This document shows, piece by piece, positions 27,703-38,162 of a DNA stretch of 64,000 nucleotides. Origin of the DNA: Candidatus Aminicenantota bacterium (GTDB lineage Bacteria; Acidobacteriota; Aminicenantia; Aminicenantales; Aminicenantaceae); contig JAFGMO010000055.1 in assembly GCA_016927475.1 (NCBI GenBank), forward strand, positions 1 to 64,000. Reading direction: 5' to 3'. The notes beneath the pieces were generated by a model. That model made no database searches and was not told the DNA's origin. It worked only from the letters and a program-made list of their open reading frames with translations. How positions within the stretch are numbered: position 1 is the first letter of the stretch; the number at the start of each line of letters is the position of its first letter. The translations under genes were made by a program, and so were the position numbers.

Positions 27703-30468
27703 ATGATCGGAGTCATTTATGCCCTGATATCTCTTTTTTTTATGTTTGTTTCAGGCTATCCGCTTTCGTGCATACTCCTTTCAAAAAAAGAGAAGAATCT
27801 CAAGCTTGTTCTTTCGCCTCTCCTGGGATTATGTGCGGATGCTCTTCTTTTTTATGTTCTCGGATTTTATTTGAATCTTCCTTCTAAAATCAGTGCATTG
27901 ATAATTTTGATCATCGTGATGATCCTCAATTTGATTGTCTTGTTACCTTCAAAACAGTATTTGAATTTCAAGAGAATGAGATTGTATCCTCTCCTGGCAA
28001 GTTTTGTGTATCTCGTAATGCTCTCTTTCCCATTTTTCAAGGTGGGGATCAACTATATGTCCGTATGGAACGAGGACTTTTTCGGTTATGTCACAGTCGC
28101 TGACTACTTAAAAGAACATACAGTTAATGAAAAAATATCTCCGGATTTCATGGAAGATCACCCTGTCAATATCCGTGTGTCCGCCGTTGTCCAGGATCAA
28201 TTTCAACGGGGTTATTATCGAATGGGACCGGAATATTATCTTTCATTTTTTTCGGTCATTCTTGATACAGATACCCGTTATTTGTTTTTCCCCATCTTGA
28301 TCTCTTTCGCCATGCTCATGCCTCTATCATTATTTTTATTTTTAAGAATCTTTCGCGTCCCTGAAAGGCTGATCATGTTTATTGTCTTCCTGCTGCCTTT
28401 TTTTAGCTTTCATTACTATGGATTTATCGTCCAGTTATTTGCGCAGGCTGCAGGCATCCCGATTTTGCTATTCTTATACTGGTGCCTAGAACGATTGTTC
28501 GATCAAAGAGCTGCTGTCGCTGGGTACGTCTTGTCATGTATTTCTCTGATCGGATTGATCATCCTTTATGTAGAGGCCCTGCCTTTCCTTGCTCCCTATT
28601 TACTTTTTCTCATGTTCTTGTGGATAAAAAAACAGAGGAGTTTCCTTAAAGATTTGAAAGTCCTTTTTTTTGTTGTTTTTGTTCTTGCTCTGTTTTTCAA
28701 TGTGAAGGTAGTACAAATATTCAAGTACCAGGTCTCGCAGTACGGCCTCAGCCATGTTATAAGCCCTGGTAAAGGCGCAGGCGTCGGGAGGCCTATCCTG
28801 TTTCCTTCTTTTCTTATGGAGACAGCCATTCCCTCTTTATGGGGAATGGTTTCGGTTCCCTTGAGTGCCTGGCCATTCTATGGTCATTCTGTGATCTTTC
28901 TGTTTGTTGTCATAATTCTTTCGATCGTCATATCCGGTTCCTTGTTTTATTGCTTAAGGCATTTTCCTTTTAAAAATAATGCTCTCTGGAGGTCAATCGC
29001 CGTGATCCTTGCCCTCGCAGTTGCCATAACATTCTTCAGGAAGCTGGACTATTTTCTATTCAAACTGATCATGTGGTTCCAATTCTATTTTTGTTCGGTG
29101 TTTGTTATCGGTATGCATGTATTCATGAAAAGAAGCGTTCATAAGAGAACCGCACTCATGTTTTTGAGTTTTCTTGTCTTTTCCTTTTTATTTTTCAATG
29201 CTGTTAACATCATTCACCTTGGAAAAGCCAGTCTTGGCGGAAGTACGGTCTGGGTTGAATGGAGGGATGCTTCAAAGATTGACCATCTTCAAGCCTTGAA
29301 CGAGGCAAAAAAGATTATCGGGAGGGAAGAGCCTTTAACAGTCATCCTCCCGGGATTTCATTCCGCCCGATGGGCATCGTATATTCTAAAGAATAACAAG
29401 TTGCTTTATCTGGTTAACAACAACAGGCATGATTTTTATACAAAATACGAAAATGAAAGTGTCGATACAGGCTGGAAGACTCGTTATCTCCTTCTTTCAG
29501 ATCCAGGAGAAGATATCTTCAGGAATAAGATCCCAGGGGAGGCAGTCGTCTGGGATGGCTCCTATTTTCTGATTGCTGATTCATGTCAGGTCTATAACTA
29601 TATCTATCCGGTCAGCACCCGGCGAGGTTTGATCCGCCAGGCCAATCCTTATATCAAAGAAATAATCGGGTGGTATCCTTATGAAATCTATCCAAAGAGT
29701 CCCTGGATGTTTGAAAGGAATGGTTTCAGATGGGTTCAGAATAACTCGGCTTTTGTTATAAAAAACATAAAAAAGGAATCCTTGAGAATCAGGATGGACC
29801 TCGAAATCTTTCAGAAATCCGGCGGCCTGAATACAAACATTGTGTTTGATGGGAAGATGATTTTTTCTGAAAACCTATCAGGCCGGGCAAAGGTATTATC
29901 TGAAGCCTTTGTCCCTCTAAAAGATGGATTAGCTAGGATAAACTTTGAGAATACCGGAAAGCCTATTAGCGAGCATAGATTCATAAGGCTGATCAACAAA
30001 GACCTCATTACGGATGAACGGGTTGTTAATGCAAGACTATCGGCGTTGGAGATCATCCCGGAATCAGAGGTTGAAAGGGATGGCTTTTTCTTCAGCCAAG
30101 ATCGATTTACCATCAAAGATATTGAGAAAAATAATTTCTTTTTTTTCGGTCTCTTTCCGGACGGATGGGCATCGCGAACAGCAGGATTTTCCTTTGACCT
30201 GAGGAATAAAAGGGCATTGCTGTACAAGATCAGCGTGCCGTGCTCTCATCTCTGTAAAGACTTGTCCATCGACTTTATTTTCGATAAAAAGACGGTGAAA
30301 ACCATACATATTGCCGGGCCGGGGGAATATGTGGCCGAGATCCCCATCGATGTTGAATTCCAGAAGATCACGACTTTAAAGATTATAGCAGACAGAGCAT
30401 TTGAGATAGGCAAGAAGGACAAAAGAGAAGCAGCATATTTTTTCAAAGAAGGGGAGTTCATTAGATGA
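27703..30468 (+). CDS. Large polytopic membrane protein with C-terminal soluble domain, function unknown (GT-C-like topology)
   Basis: 921-aa ORF, many hydrophobic segments in the N-terminal half; last gene of the polysaccharide cluster. Confidence 0.65.
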   Translation: MIGVIYALISLFFMFVSGYPLSCILLSKKEKNLKLVLSPLLGLCADALLFYVLGFYLNLPSKISALIILIIVMILNLIVLLPSKQYLNFKRMRLYPLLASFVYLVMLSFPFFKVGINYMSVWNEDFFGYVTVADYLKEHTVNEKISPDFMEDHPVNIRVSAVVQDQFQRGYYRMGPEYYLSFFSVILDTDTRYLFFPILISFAMLMPLSLFLFLRIFRVPERLIMFIVFLLPFFSFHYYGFIVQLFAQAAGIPILLFLYWCLERLFDQRAAVAGYVLSCISLIGLIILYVEALPFLAPYLLFLMFLWIKKQRSFLKDLKVLFFVVFVLALFFNVKVVQIFKYQVSQYGLSHVISPGKGAGVGRPILFPSFLMETAIPSLWGMVSVPLSAWPFYGHSVIFLFVVIILSIVISGSLFYCLRHFPFKNNALWRSIAVILALAVAITFFRKLDYFLFKLIMWFQFYFCSVFVIGMHVFMKRSVHKRTALMFLSFLVFSFLFFNAVNIIHLGKASLGGSTVWVEWRDASKIDHLQALNEAKKIIGREEPLTVILPGFHSARWASYILKNNKLLYLVNNNRHDFYTKYENESVDTGWKTRYLLLSDPGEDIFRNKIPGEAVVWDGSYFLIADSCQVYNYIYPVSTRRGLIRQANPYIKEIIGWYPYEIYPKSPWMFERNGFRWVQNNSAFVIKNIKKESLRIRMDLEIFQKSGGLNTNIVFDGKMIFSENLSGRAKVLSEAFVPLKDGLARINFENTGKPISEHRFIRLINKDLITDERVVNARLSALEIIPESEVERDGFFFSQDRFTIKDIEKNNFFFFGLFPDGWASRTAGFSFDLRNKRALLYKISVPCSHLCKDLSIDFIFDKKTVKTIHIAGPGEYVAEIPIDVEFQKITTLKIIADRAFEIGKKDKREAAYFFKEGEFIR

Positions 30469-30640
30469 GGATTCCGACGAATCCTCCTGGGATTCAACCT
30501 TCGCTCAGCATATTCGTGAAAAAAAACACTATCATTAGAATCCCGATACCGGATATCGGATTATCCCCCTCAAACATCCTACATTATTCAGGCTATTTTT
30601 CTGCAGATCATTCCTTCGATTTATTATCCTCGTTCTTTTT

Positions 30641-30766
30641 CTAGTAATCAAGACAGGCCGTATTGAAAAAATGAAGGACGTAATCCTCTCCTTCAGCATG
30701 GACAGACGCGGACTTCGGAATCATTTTCTTGCAAACATGGCAAGGAATTTTTTCTTCTTCCTTCAT
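30641..30766 (-). CDS. 41-aa CxxC-containing small protein
   Basis: MKEEEKIPCHVCKKMIPKSASVHAEGEDYVLHFFNTACLDY-stop, gaggaaa RBS before ATG; below the length cutoff of the supplied ORF track. Confidence 0.55.
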   Translation of the reverse strand: MKEEEKIPCHVCKKMIPKSASVHAEGEDYVLHFFNTACLDY

Positions 30767-30909
30767 GAATTTTCCTCTTCTTTGTTTTTTTTATCAAATA
30801 TCAACATGGTGCTATTATCAAGATTTGACTTTTGATTAAGGTGAAATTATCTCATGGTATCGGCATTTTCTATGAACAACGCAGGATAATTTAAAGAAGC
30901 CGATCAGTA

Positions 30910-33450
30910 CTATTCATAGCGGAGAGCATATGCAGGATCTGTCCGGGCCGCTCTTAGTGCATAAAAACTGAAGGCACATACAGCCATAGCGTAGGCTAAA
31001 ATACCGGCCAAAAAAAAGATCCACAAACTGATGTCTGTTCGGTAAGCATAGTGGTTCAACATTCTGCGGACGAAAATGTAGCTTATCGGCCATGAGACTA
31101 TATTGGCCAAACCGATTAAGAGGAAAAATTCTTTGGATACAATGTAAACAACATTTATAATTGAAGCTCCGAGCACTTTTCTCACACCGATTTCCTTAGT
31201 CTTCCTTTCGGCCATAAAGGCTGATAATCCGAATATTCCCAGACAAGAAATGATCATGGCAATGAACGAAAAATATTTGAGAAGGCGGCCCGTTCTCTGC
31301 TCCGACGTATAATAGCTTTCAAATTTTTCATCGAGAAACGAATATCTGAAGGGATAATCCGGAGCAAAATGTTTCCATGTATCCTCGATCTCACTTAAGG
31401 CCGTTTGCACATAATCCGATTTTACCCGGATAAAAACATAGCGAAAAGCCCATTCCCGATTTTGAGTAAGGACTAAAGGTTCGATCTCTTGCTGAAGAGG
31501 CTTTAAGTGAAAATTTTTTATGACACCGATAATTTCGCCTTCGTTTTCCCATATGGAGAACATCTTTCCGACGGGTTTTTCAAGTCCCATAAATTTTACA
31601 GCCTCTTCATTGACGATGTAGTTCTGCCGGTCACTCGTTAGATCAGCCGAAAAATTCCTCCCATGAATTATTTCCATCTCAAAAGTGTTGATATAATCTT
31701 CATCCACTGTGGCAAAGCGCATGGCTTTGTATTGATCCGGCCCTCTTCCTTCCCAATACACGGGATTATAATTACTGACATAAACGGGAGAGTTCGATGC
31801 AGCCGTGACATTAACAATCGAATTTAACGTCAAAAGCTCTGCTTTAAAAGATGGGTACCTGGAATTTATCGCATCATTCACGGGAAGGGTGACGATTTGT
31901 TGTCTGTTGAATCCGAGGTCCTTATTGCGAACAAAATGCAGCTGCTTGATAACCATCAACGTGGAAATAACAAGACAGATGGTAACCGTGAAATGGAAAA
32001 CAATAAGGATTTTTCTCAACGCATGTTTGGAAGCATCAGCGGAGAGCGAACCTTTCAAAACCTTAACCGGATGGAACCGGGAAAGATACAGGGCAGGATA
32101 TCCTCCCGATATCATTGCCGTTAAAAAAAGCACGGTGGCTAATCCCACACCAAAAAACAAGAAATTTTCCGGGGGAAACGTCAGGTTTTTCTGGGAGACA
32201 TCTCTGAATAGCGGTAGAAAAAGAAAAACGAGAACAATCGCCATAAGAAAAGCCATTATCGAAAACAGGCTGGATTCCCCTAAAAACTGTTTGATGATTT
32301 GAAAACGTTTGGCTCCTACGACCTTCCGTATTCCCACTTCTTGAGCGCGTGTGCTTCCTCTTGCCGTCGACAGGTTTATAAAATTGATACAGGCAAGAAG
32401 CAGAATGAAAAAGGCGATAACGGAAAACAAAATAACATAGATAATGGGACCTCCCCCATTTAAGGAATAAAGATGGATTCGGGAAAAAGGTTGGATACCG
32501 GCAATCTTTTCTTCGTCAGTTCTTTTATCATATTTCATAATAATGCCGGATATTTTATCTTGAAATAATCCCGGGGAAGTTTGCTTATCAAGCTGAATGA
32601 AAGAGTTGGATTCAACGGCCCAACTGTTGAGTCTTTCTTCACCAAGAATTTGTACCGGGAGGAGAATATCAAAGCTTAAATGGGAATTTTCCGGAACATT
32701 TCTGATGATTCCGGTTACGGATATTGGAAATTGTCCATTGACGGTTAGAGTCTTTCCCACCGCATTCTCCCGGCCGAAATATTTTTCGGCGGTCCTTTCC
32801 GTTATGACTCCTGAAGCAAGCGTGGGAAAGGCTGAGAAAGTATCTCCCTGGAGAAAAGGAAAAGTGAACATTTTAAAAAAATCTTCATCCACCATGGCTG
32901 CTGTCTCATAATATTGTGTTTTTTCGTTGGCTATTTGAAGGGTTGTCGTCCGGTATCTCGTGAAAGCGCGCACTTCGGGAAATTCATTTTTCAACGCAGG
33001 AGCGATAGCCCATGGAGTTTCGGACGACCACTTCCCATCAAATCTCATGATAATCTTGTAGATATTTTCGGCGTTTTTATGGAACTTATCATAACTGAGT
33101 TCGTCCTGTACCCAGAGCATAATAAGGATACAACAGGCCATGCCAACGGAAAGTCCAAAAAGATTGAGGAAAGAAAAAACCTTATGCTTTTTGAAAACTC
33201 TCGCTGCTATTTTGATATGGTGGGTTATCATTTCCAAACTCCAAAAAAGTGAATTTTTTACAAAAGAAGGAACCGATAGTAATATTTGAATCCAAATCCA
33301 AACTTTTGCTCTGAAGAATCCTTTTTTTCTGGCTATATCATGGAATATTTCTTCGAAATCCCCCATGATTGTTTCCGGATGTTTGTGATTCAACAATAAT
33401 CTCAAGACCGTTTTTTCAAAAGAAGAAGGTTTATTATTCTTTCTTCTCAT
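30910..33450 (-). CDS. Orphan FtsX/MacB-type ABC permease with N-terminal prefix domain
   Basis: ARVFKKHKVFSFLNLFGLSVGMACCILI; two FtsX repeats (EVGIRKVVGAKR, EIGVRKVLGAS); TDPAYALRYE C-terminus. Confidence 0.9.
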   Translation of the reverse strand: MRRKNNKPSSFEKTVLRLLLNHKHPETIMGDFEEIFHDIARKKGFFRAKVWIWIQILLSVPSFVKNSLFWSLEMITHHIKIAARVFKKHKVFSFLNLFGLSVGMACCILIMLWVQDELSYDKFHKNAENIYKIIMRFDGKWSSETPWAIAPALKNEFPEVRAFTRYRTTTLQIANEKTQYYETAAMVDEDFFKMFTFPFLQGDTFSAFPTLASGVITERTAEKYFGRENAVGKTLTVNGQFPISVTGIIRNVPENSHLSFDILLPVQILGEERLNSWAVESNSFIQLDKQTSPGLFQDKISGIIMKYDKRTDEEKIAGIQPFSRIHLYSLNGGGPIIYVILFSVIAFFILLLACINFINLSTARGSTRAQEVGIRKVVGAKRFQIIKQFLGESSLFSIMAFLMAIVLVFLFLPLFRDVSQKNLTFPPENFLFFGVGLATVLFLTAMISGGYPALYLSRFHPVKVLKGSLSADASKHALRKILIVFHFTVTICLVISTLMVIKQLHFVRNKDLGFNRQQIVTLPVNDAINSRYPSFKAELLTLNSIVNVTAASNSPVYVSNYNPVYWEGRGPDQYKAMRFATVDEDYINTFEMEIIHGRNFSADLTSDRQNYIVNEEAVKFMGLEKPVGKMFSIWENEGEIIGVIKNFHLKPLQQEIEPLVLTQNREWAFRYVFIRVKSDYVQTALSEIEDTWKHFAPDYPFRYSFLDEKFESYYTSEQRTGRLLKYFSFIAMIISCLGIFGLSAFMAERKTKEIGVRKVLGASIINVVYIVSKEFFLLIGLANIVSWPISYIFVRRMLNHYAYRTDISLWIFFLAGILAYAMAVCAFSFYALRAARTDPAYALRYE

Positions 33451-33461
33451 CGTTTATCTAT

Positions 33462-33688
33462 CCTGCATTATTCATAAATTTGGCCGACACCAACAGATAA
33501 TTTAAATAGTATATGTCATTTAAAAGAATTCTATGGCAACATTGATAATGAAACATCGGCCAAATTTACCTTTCAGGTAAGCCAATCTTACCGCATCTGC
33601 TTTGTTGCAGCCTGTTCGAGGTGCCAAGCACAGCTTCACAGGCTGACGCCTCCCATCTGCGGCAAGCTTGGTTTGTGAATAATACAGG
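33462..33688 (+). repeat. Structured dispersed repeat, copy B
   Basis: CCTGCATTATTCATAAATTTGGCCGA...TCGGCCAAATTTA...TGAATAATACAGG; core matches copies A, C and D. Confidence 0.9.
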
Positions 33689-33740
33689 CTATGAATGACA
33701 ACTTCCGCAAACATAAGAATAACTTCAAACTTTGTCATCT

Positions 33741-34082
33741 TTACTTAAGAGATAATTCCGGAAGGTCTTTCCAGAATACTTGATAAATCTTCCTGATTTC
33801 CTCAAGCTGCTTCAGACCCTCTTTGGTTAGTTCATAATAGCGCTTGCTTTTTCCCCCTCGTTCGGATGTGTATTCGGCCAGATGGGAAGAGAGAAAACCT
33901 TTGTTCTCAAGCCTGTCAAGGGGAATATAGATGGCCCCTATTGACCAGTATTTTCCCGTCATCTGAATGATGTATTTTCGAATATTGACACCATAAGGTT
34001 CCTCTTTCATTTTCCAGATGGTCAAAAGAACTAATTCTTCAGGTCTTGACAAATATTTCATTCCCCTATTTCTCCTTATCAT
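33741..34082 (-). CDS. PadR-family transcriptional regulator
   Basis: LVLLTIWKMKEEPYGVNIRKYI...GAIYIPLDRLENKGFL...YYELTKEG. Confidence 0.9.
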   Translation of the reverse strand: MIRRNRGMKYLSRPEELVLLTIWKMKEEPYGVNIRKYIIQMTGKYWSIGAIYIPLDRLENKGFLSSHLAEYTSERGGKSKRYYELTKEGLKQLEEIRKIYQVFWKDLPELSLK

Positions 34083-34227
34083 AATTTCTATAATATAGAA
34101 TAATTAAGCAAAAAAGTCAATTCATTTTTGCAATATTCGGGAACTTCAGCCGACTTTTTCGATGTCTAAGGGAGGAAAGGAGTGGATTCTTAATCGGAGT
34201 CATTCGGGGGAGTATGAGGAAATTGAA

Positions 34228-34770
34228 TTATTTTCTATGAACAGCCTTATGTTCATACCAGAGTGATTCAAAAAATGTCTTTCTTATAATTTCCTCGAAT
34301 CCGTCAACTGTCAGCTCCTGTTGCAAAAGAAGATGTATTTTTATTCCTATTGATAAGGAAATGATGAGATTCGCCATATAATTAGGGTCAATATCTTTTC
34401 TGATCTCATTTTTTCTCTGCCAGTATTTTATGAGATTGATAAGGGGCTCAGACAAGGTTTTAAATTCTTCCTGCATGATTATGCGGACTACATTATTTCT
34501 CGTGGCTTCACAATAAGTCTCAAGATCGATAGATCCATAAGTTCTGAAAGAAGCGCTTTTGTAAATATTGAAAAACAATTCGAATAATTTCTGGAAGCTT
34601 TCCATGGCATTTTTACACTCTTTGAGTCTATCTAAAATATCTCTTTTGTCCTTCTGTGCCTGTCTGGTTATGGCAGCAAGAATTTCTTCCTTGCTTTTAT
34701 AATAATTATAAACAGCGCCCAATATTTGGCTGTTATACCGAATATAAAAATGTCTATGGCCTAGCCAAAT
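34228..34770 (-). pseudogene. TetR-family regulator with damaged N-terminal HTH
   Basis: GAVYNYYKSKEEILAAITRQAQ retains the end of a TetR HTH, but the upstream sequence is not a TetR N-terminus. Confidence 0.6.
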
Positions 34771-34811
34771 CTCATAGACATCTAAGTGAGTCAAGCAAAG
34801 ACTTGACCACG

Positions 34812-35099
34812 TCATTCGTAACGCAGAGAGTTGACCGGATTGGCTCTGGCAGCGCGGATGGTTTGATAGCTGACGGTGAGAAGCGCGATGCTGATCGCTA
34901 CAAAGGCCGAGGCCGTAAAAATCAAGAGGCCGATGTTTGCCCTGTAGGCGAAGTTTTGAAGCCATTTGTGCATGAAAAACCAGCCGATGGGCAGGGCTAT
35001 ACAGTTGGCCAAAAAAAACAACAGCAGAAAATTTTTCGTAAGCAAAAAAGAATATCGAAATACGCTCTGGGGATGGAATTTTTTACAGGTGGATTCCAC
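34812..35099 (-). pseudogene. C-terminal fragment of an FtsX-type permease
   Basis: NFLLLFFLANCIALPIGWFFMHKWLQNFAYRANIG...SYQTIRAARANPVNSLRYE. Confidence 0.75.
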
Positions 35100-35319
35100 A
35101 AAAGCGATGATTCCTGGAATATCGGTGGGAGATAATTTAAGCGGAAAAAGATATCTACGCTCCTCTTGAAGAATGTTTTTTATCGTTTAGAGTTTTGATC
35201 TTGCTCATATTATTAAATAATTTAATTATATTAATATATACGCTTCTTTGGAGAAAAATGTTACCAAAAAGTTTTTTGCTAGAAGGAAAGCTGAGTTATG
35301 ATAAAAATGGAATTGTGAT

Positions 35320-36618
35320 CTATTTCGTTTTTAATAAATCCTCAAACCAGCTTCCGATCTTGTCTCCTTCGGTCTTGCGTAACATTTCCAAAAAATCCGA
35401 CGTGTTATCGATGTTATTTTTCAGCATTTTTTTGCACAGAGAGAGAAAATTTTCCGTTCCGATATTTTTTTCAAGCTCGCTGAGAAGGACGGGGCCTTTG
35501 CGGTAAAAAATCTCGTGAGCGGAATCAGCACTCCTGTCGGCTTCCCATATGGGAGGAGAATTTTTACTTTCCCCTTTGTATGCTTTTAATCTTGCTTCGT
35601 ATTCTTCTTGTCCGTTCATATCTCTTAGAACCATCAAGGCGCTGTATTCGGCAAAACTCTCGTTCAGTCAGTCCTCCCAACTGCTGGTATCGGCTTTATA
35701 CCACCAGAAATGTGCAAGCTCGTGTCCGAGATATCTCTGATATCCTGCTCTGTTTTCCATGTAGCTGTTTCCGGACAATTCCGCAAGAAACAAACCTCCG
35801 ATTCGAACATAGCCCCCGCCTTTTTCCCGTTTTGACTCAACCAGGGAAATGTCCTGGTTTTTTTCGCCGTACCAGCCGCTGTAAAAACCGAAGATCTTTT
35901 CAAGATCCTGAAGGATCATATCGACGTTTTTTTTTGACAGACTGGTGTAGGCAATACGAATCGCATTTTTCTGGAGTTTCCTCTCTTCGATTTTTAAATC
36001 TTTGGAAGCACAGACAACGATCGAATTGGTGGGGATGACGGTTTCAAATAGGATTTTTTTGACGCTTGTTTTACGATGGCCCATGACAAAAACGTTATAA
36101 GCTGGGTTTATCTCAACCTTACACGTATAAGTAAAAGGTATCCTATCAGGATGATAGGGATACCATGGAAAATAACTTCCTATCTCGATCCAATCGGTTC
36201 CGATAACATTGGGACTCCAGGATGGCCAGGATGTGATGTGGCCACTGTAGGAAAAATTGATTTTTAGGTCGGGTTGTTCATTCGTATCTTTGGGAAGAAC
36301 GATGCTGTATTTCAAAGCATCCACCATATAGCGTATATCCGATTCCGATGTATCCAGCGATAAGGAACCATTCCCGTTTACGGCGAAAGACGCCATTTCG
36401 AGGTTTTTGTGAAGGTAAAATGCGAACTTATTGATGTTTTCTGTTCGAACCGGACATGTCATACGCCCTTTTACGTCTAAATAACCGTCCTCGGGATTAA
36501 TCTTTACCTCGATGTCATAATGAGGATATAGAACAGCACCTGCTTTTTTTTCAATCCGATTTTTGATGCATGAAATAAAGAAGAGTAAGAATAAAAGTAT
36601 AAAAATGGATTTTTTCAT
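35320..36618 (-). pseudogene. M1-family metallopeptidase interrupted by a TGA
   Basis: HELAHFWWYKADTSSWED-TGA-LNESFAEYSALMVLRDMNGQEEY continuous in frame; signal/lipoprotein-like N-terminus. Confidence 0.75.
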
Positions 36619-36731
36619 GGCTCACCCTGAATACTGAATTATAAAGGGTTACTAAATTAAAGCCAAAAGATAACTTGTTTTATCCACGAGTTGATGTTGC
36701 CGCTCTCATTGTCCAGGAATAAATCATACCT

Positions 36732-38162
36732 TCAGTCCAAAGGTGGCAGATCGAAGCCCATTCGTTGGGCATCATCTTTCATGATACTTTTCAGTGCTTT
36801 GAGCGAATCGTCCGGCAGCGGTTCCGATGTATGGGAATTCATGATCCTCTCGACTTCCTCACGCGCCCGGTCCCAGGCGCTCTTTTTCCCCTGATTCTTC
36901 CAGACATCATATGTATCGCGGTCAATCACCGCACCAGCCTGATCCAGTTCCTCACGAAACCAGCGGCGTGTCTCTGCTGAGGTCAAAAAGTGTTTACTAT
37001 AGTAAATATCCCCGTTCAGATCGCCACCCAATCGATCTCCCCGGACTTCGATACCCCTGACCAGCCGAAGAGCCATGCCGCAGATCTCGTTATCCAGGAC
37101 GAGTTTTTCCAGACTCTGACAGCTCTCGAAATCCAGCATGCCCGGACCGGAGATGACGTTCGCACCCGCCTGAGCCGCAATGAGCGCTCCCATCCCAGTC
37201 TCCAACCCTGCCTGCCCGTCGACGATTTTGGCGTCGGAAAGTCCCAAGTAGGCATGGGTGGGAAGCCCCAGATGTTTCCCGATCTGGACATAAGCGGCAC
37301 CGATCATCATCGTCTCCATGGCTCCCATGGGTGTTGTTCCTTTCCGCATATCAAACGCTGAGGGAGAACCCCCAAAAATGATGGGTGATCCCGGCTGGGC
37401 TAATTGGTGAATGACAATGCCGCTCAGGTTTTCCGCCGTCAATTGCACCAATGTGCCGGCCAGCGTTACAGGGGACGTAGCACCTGTCATAGGCATAGAT
37501 ATAAGTTCGGCGGGAATCCCCGCTCTGGATGCATCGATGAGATTCTGAGAGGTCAAGTTGCTCCATTTCAGAGGCGGTGAGGGGCAGCAGTCAAAAATAG
37601 CCAGAGGTTTCTCTTTTAACGCTCTTTCACTCCCCCGGATTGCCACCAGCATATCTTTCATGACCTCAAAACTATCCATAGCAAAAGTCCCGGTCACGAC
37701 CGGTTTCTCACAGAACTGCAGTCCGATGTATAACCGGTACCTGTCCTGCATGGCTTTAGGGACATCGGTGGAAATCATCTCTGTGCTCTGTGCCGCAAGG
37801 TTGGGGAGGGCATCGGTCAATATCGCAAATCGGATGAGATCCTTGGTTACCGCCTCTCTCTCTTCCAATGTAACCGGATCCAAAATTGTCAAAGCCCCGG
37901 AGCCCGGATCGAAGTGAACCGTATCACCTTCAAGATTCATCGCCAGATCGCCACGGCGGTCATACACTGTTATGGAATGAGGAGCGCTTTTCAAGGACTC
38001 TTCGACAAGGTTTTTCTTGAAGGATACTATTTTTCCTTTGCATTCGCATCCTGCATCGGATAAGAGCCGCAGGGCTTCATCGTTTTCTACGAGCACGCCC
38101 GTTTTTCCCAGAACATCCAACGCTTCAAAAACAATCTGATCAATGAACGATTCGGACAGCAT
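36732..38162 (-). CDS. Trimethylamine methyltransferase (MttB) superfamily protein, no pyrrolysine codon
   Basis: GVLVENDEALRLLSDAGCE; LISMPMTGATSPVTLAGTLVQLTAENLSGIV; IFGGSPSAFDMRKGTTPMGAMETMMI; uninterrupted ORF. Confidence 0.9.
   Translation of the reverse strand: MLSESFIDQIVFEALDVLGKTGVLVENDEALRLLSDAGCECKGKIVSFKKNLVEESLKSAPHSITVYDRRGDLAMNLEGDTVHFDPGSGALTILDPVTLEEREAVTKDLIRFAILTDALPNLAAQSTEMISTDVPKAMQDRYRLYIGLQFCEKPVVTGTFAMDSFEVMKDMLVAIRGSERALKEKPLAIFDCCPSPPLKWSNLTSQNLIDASRAGIPAELISMPMTGATSPVTLAGTLVQLTAENLSGIVIHQLAQPGSPIIFGGSPSAFDMRKGTTPMGAMETMMIGAAYVQIGKHLGLPTHAYLGLSDAKIVDGQAGLETGMGALIAAQAGANVISGPGMLDFESCQSLEKLVLDNEICGMALRLVRGIEVRGDRLGGDLNGDIYYSKHFLTSAETRRWFREELDQAGAVIDRDTYDVWKNQGKKSAWDRAREEVERIMNSHTSEPLPDDSLKALKSIMKDDAQRMGFDLPPLD

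Noticed and set aside
30550-30580. Stem ccgata-ccgga-tatcgg as terminator
   Set aside because: Short stem and no following T-run.
35668-35670. TGA read as Trp genome-wide
   Set aside because: Many genes in the window terminate at TGA and use TGG for Trp, so an alternative code is not supported.
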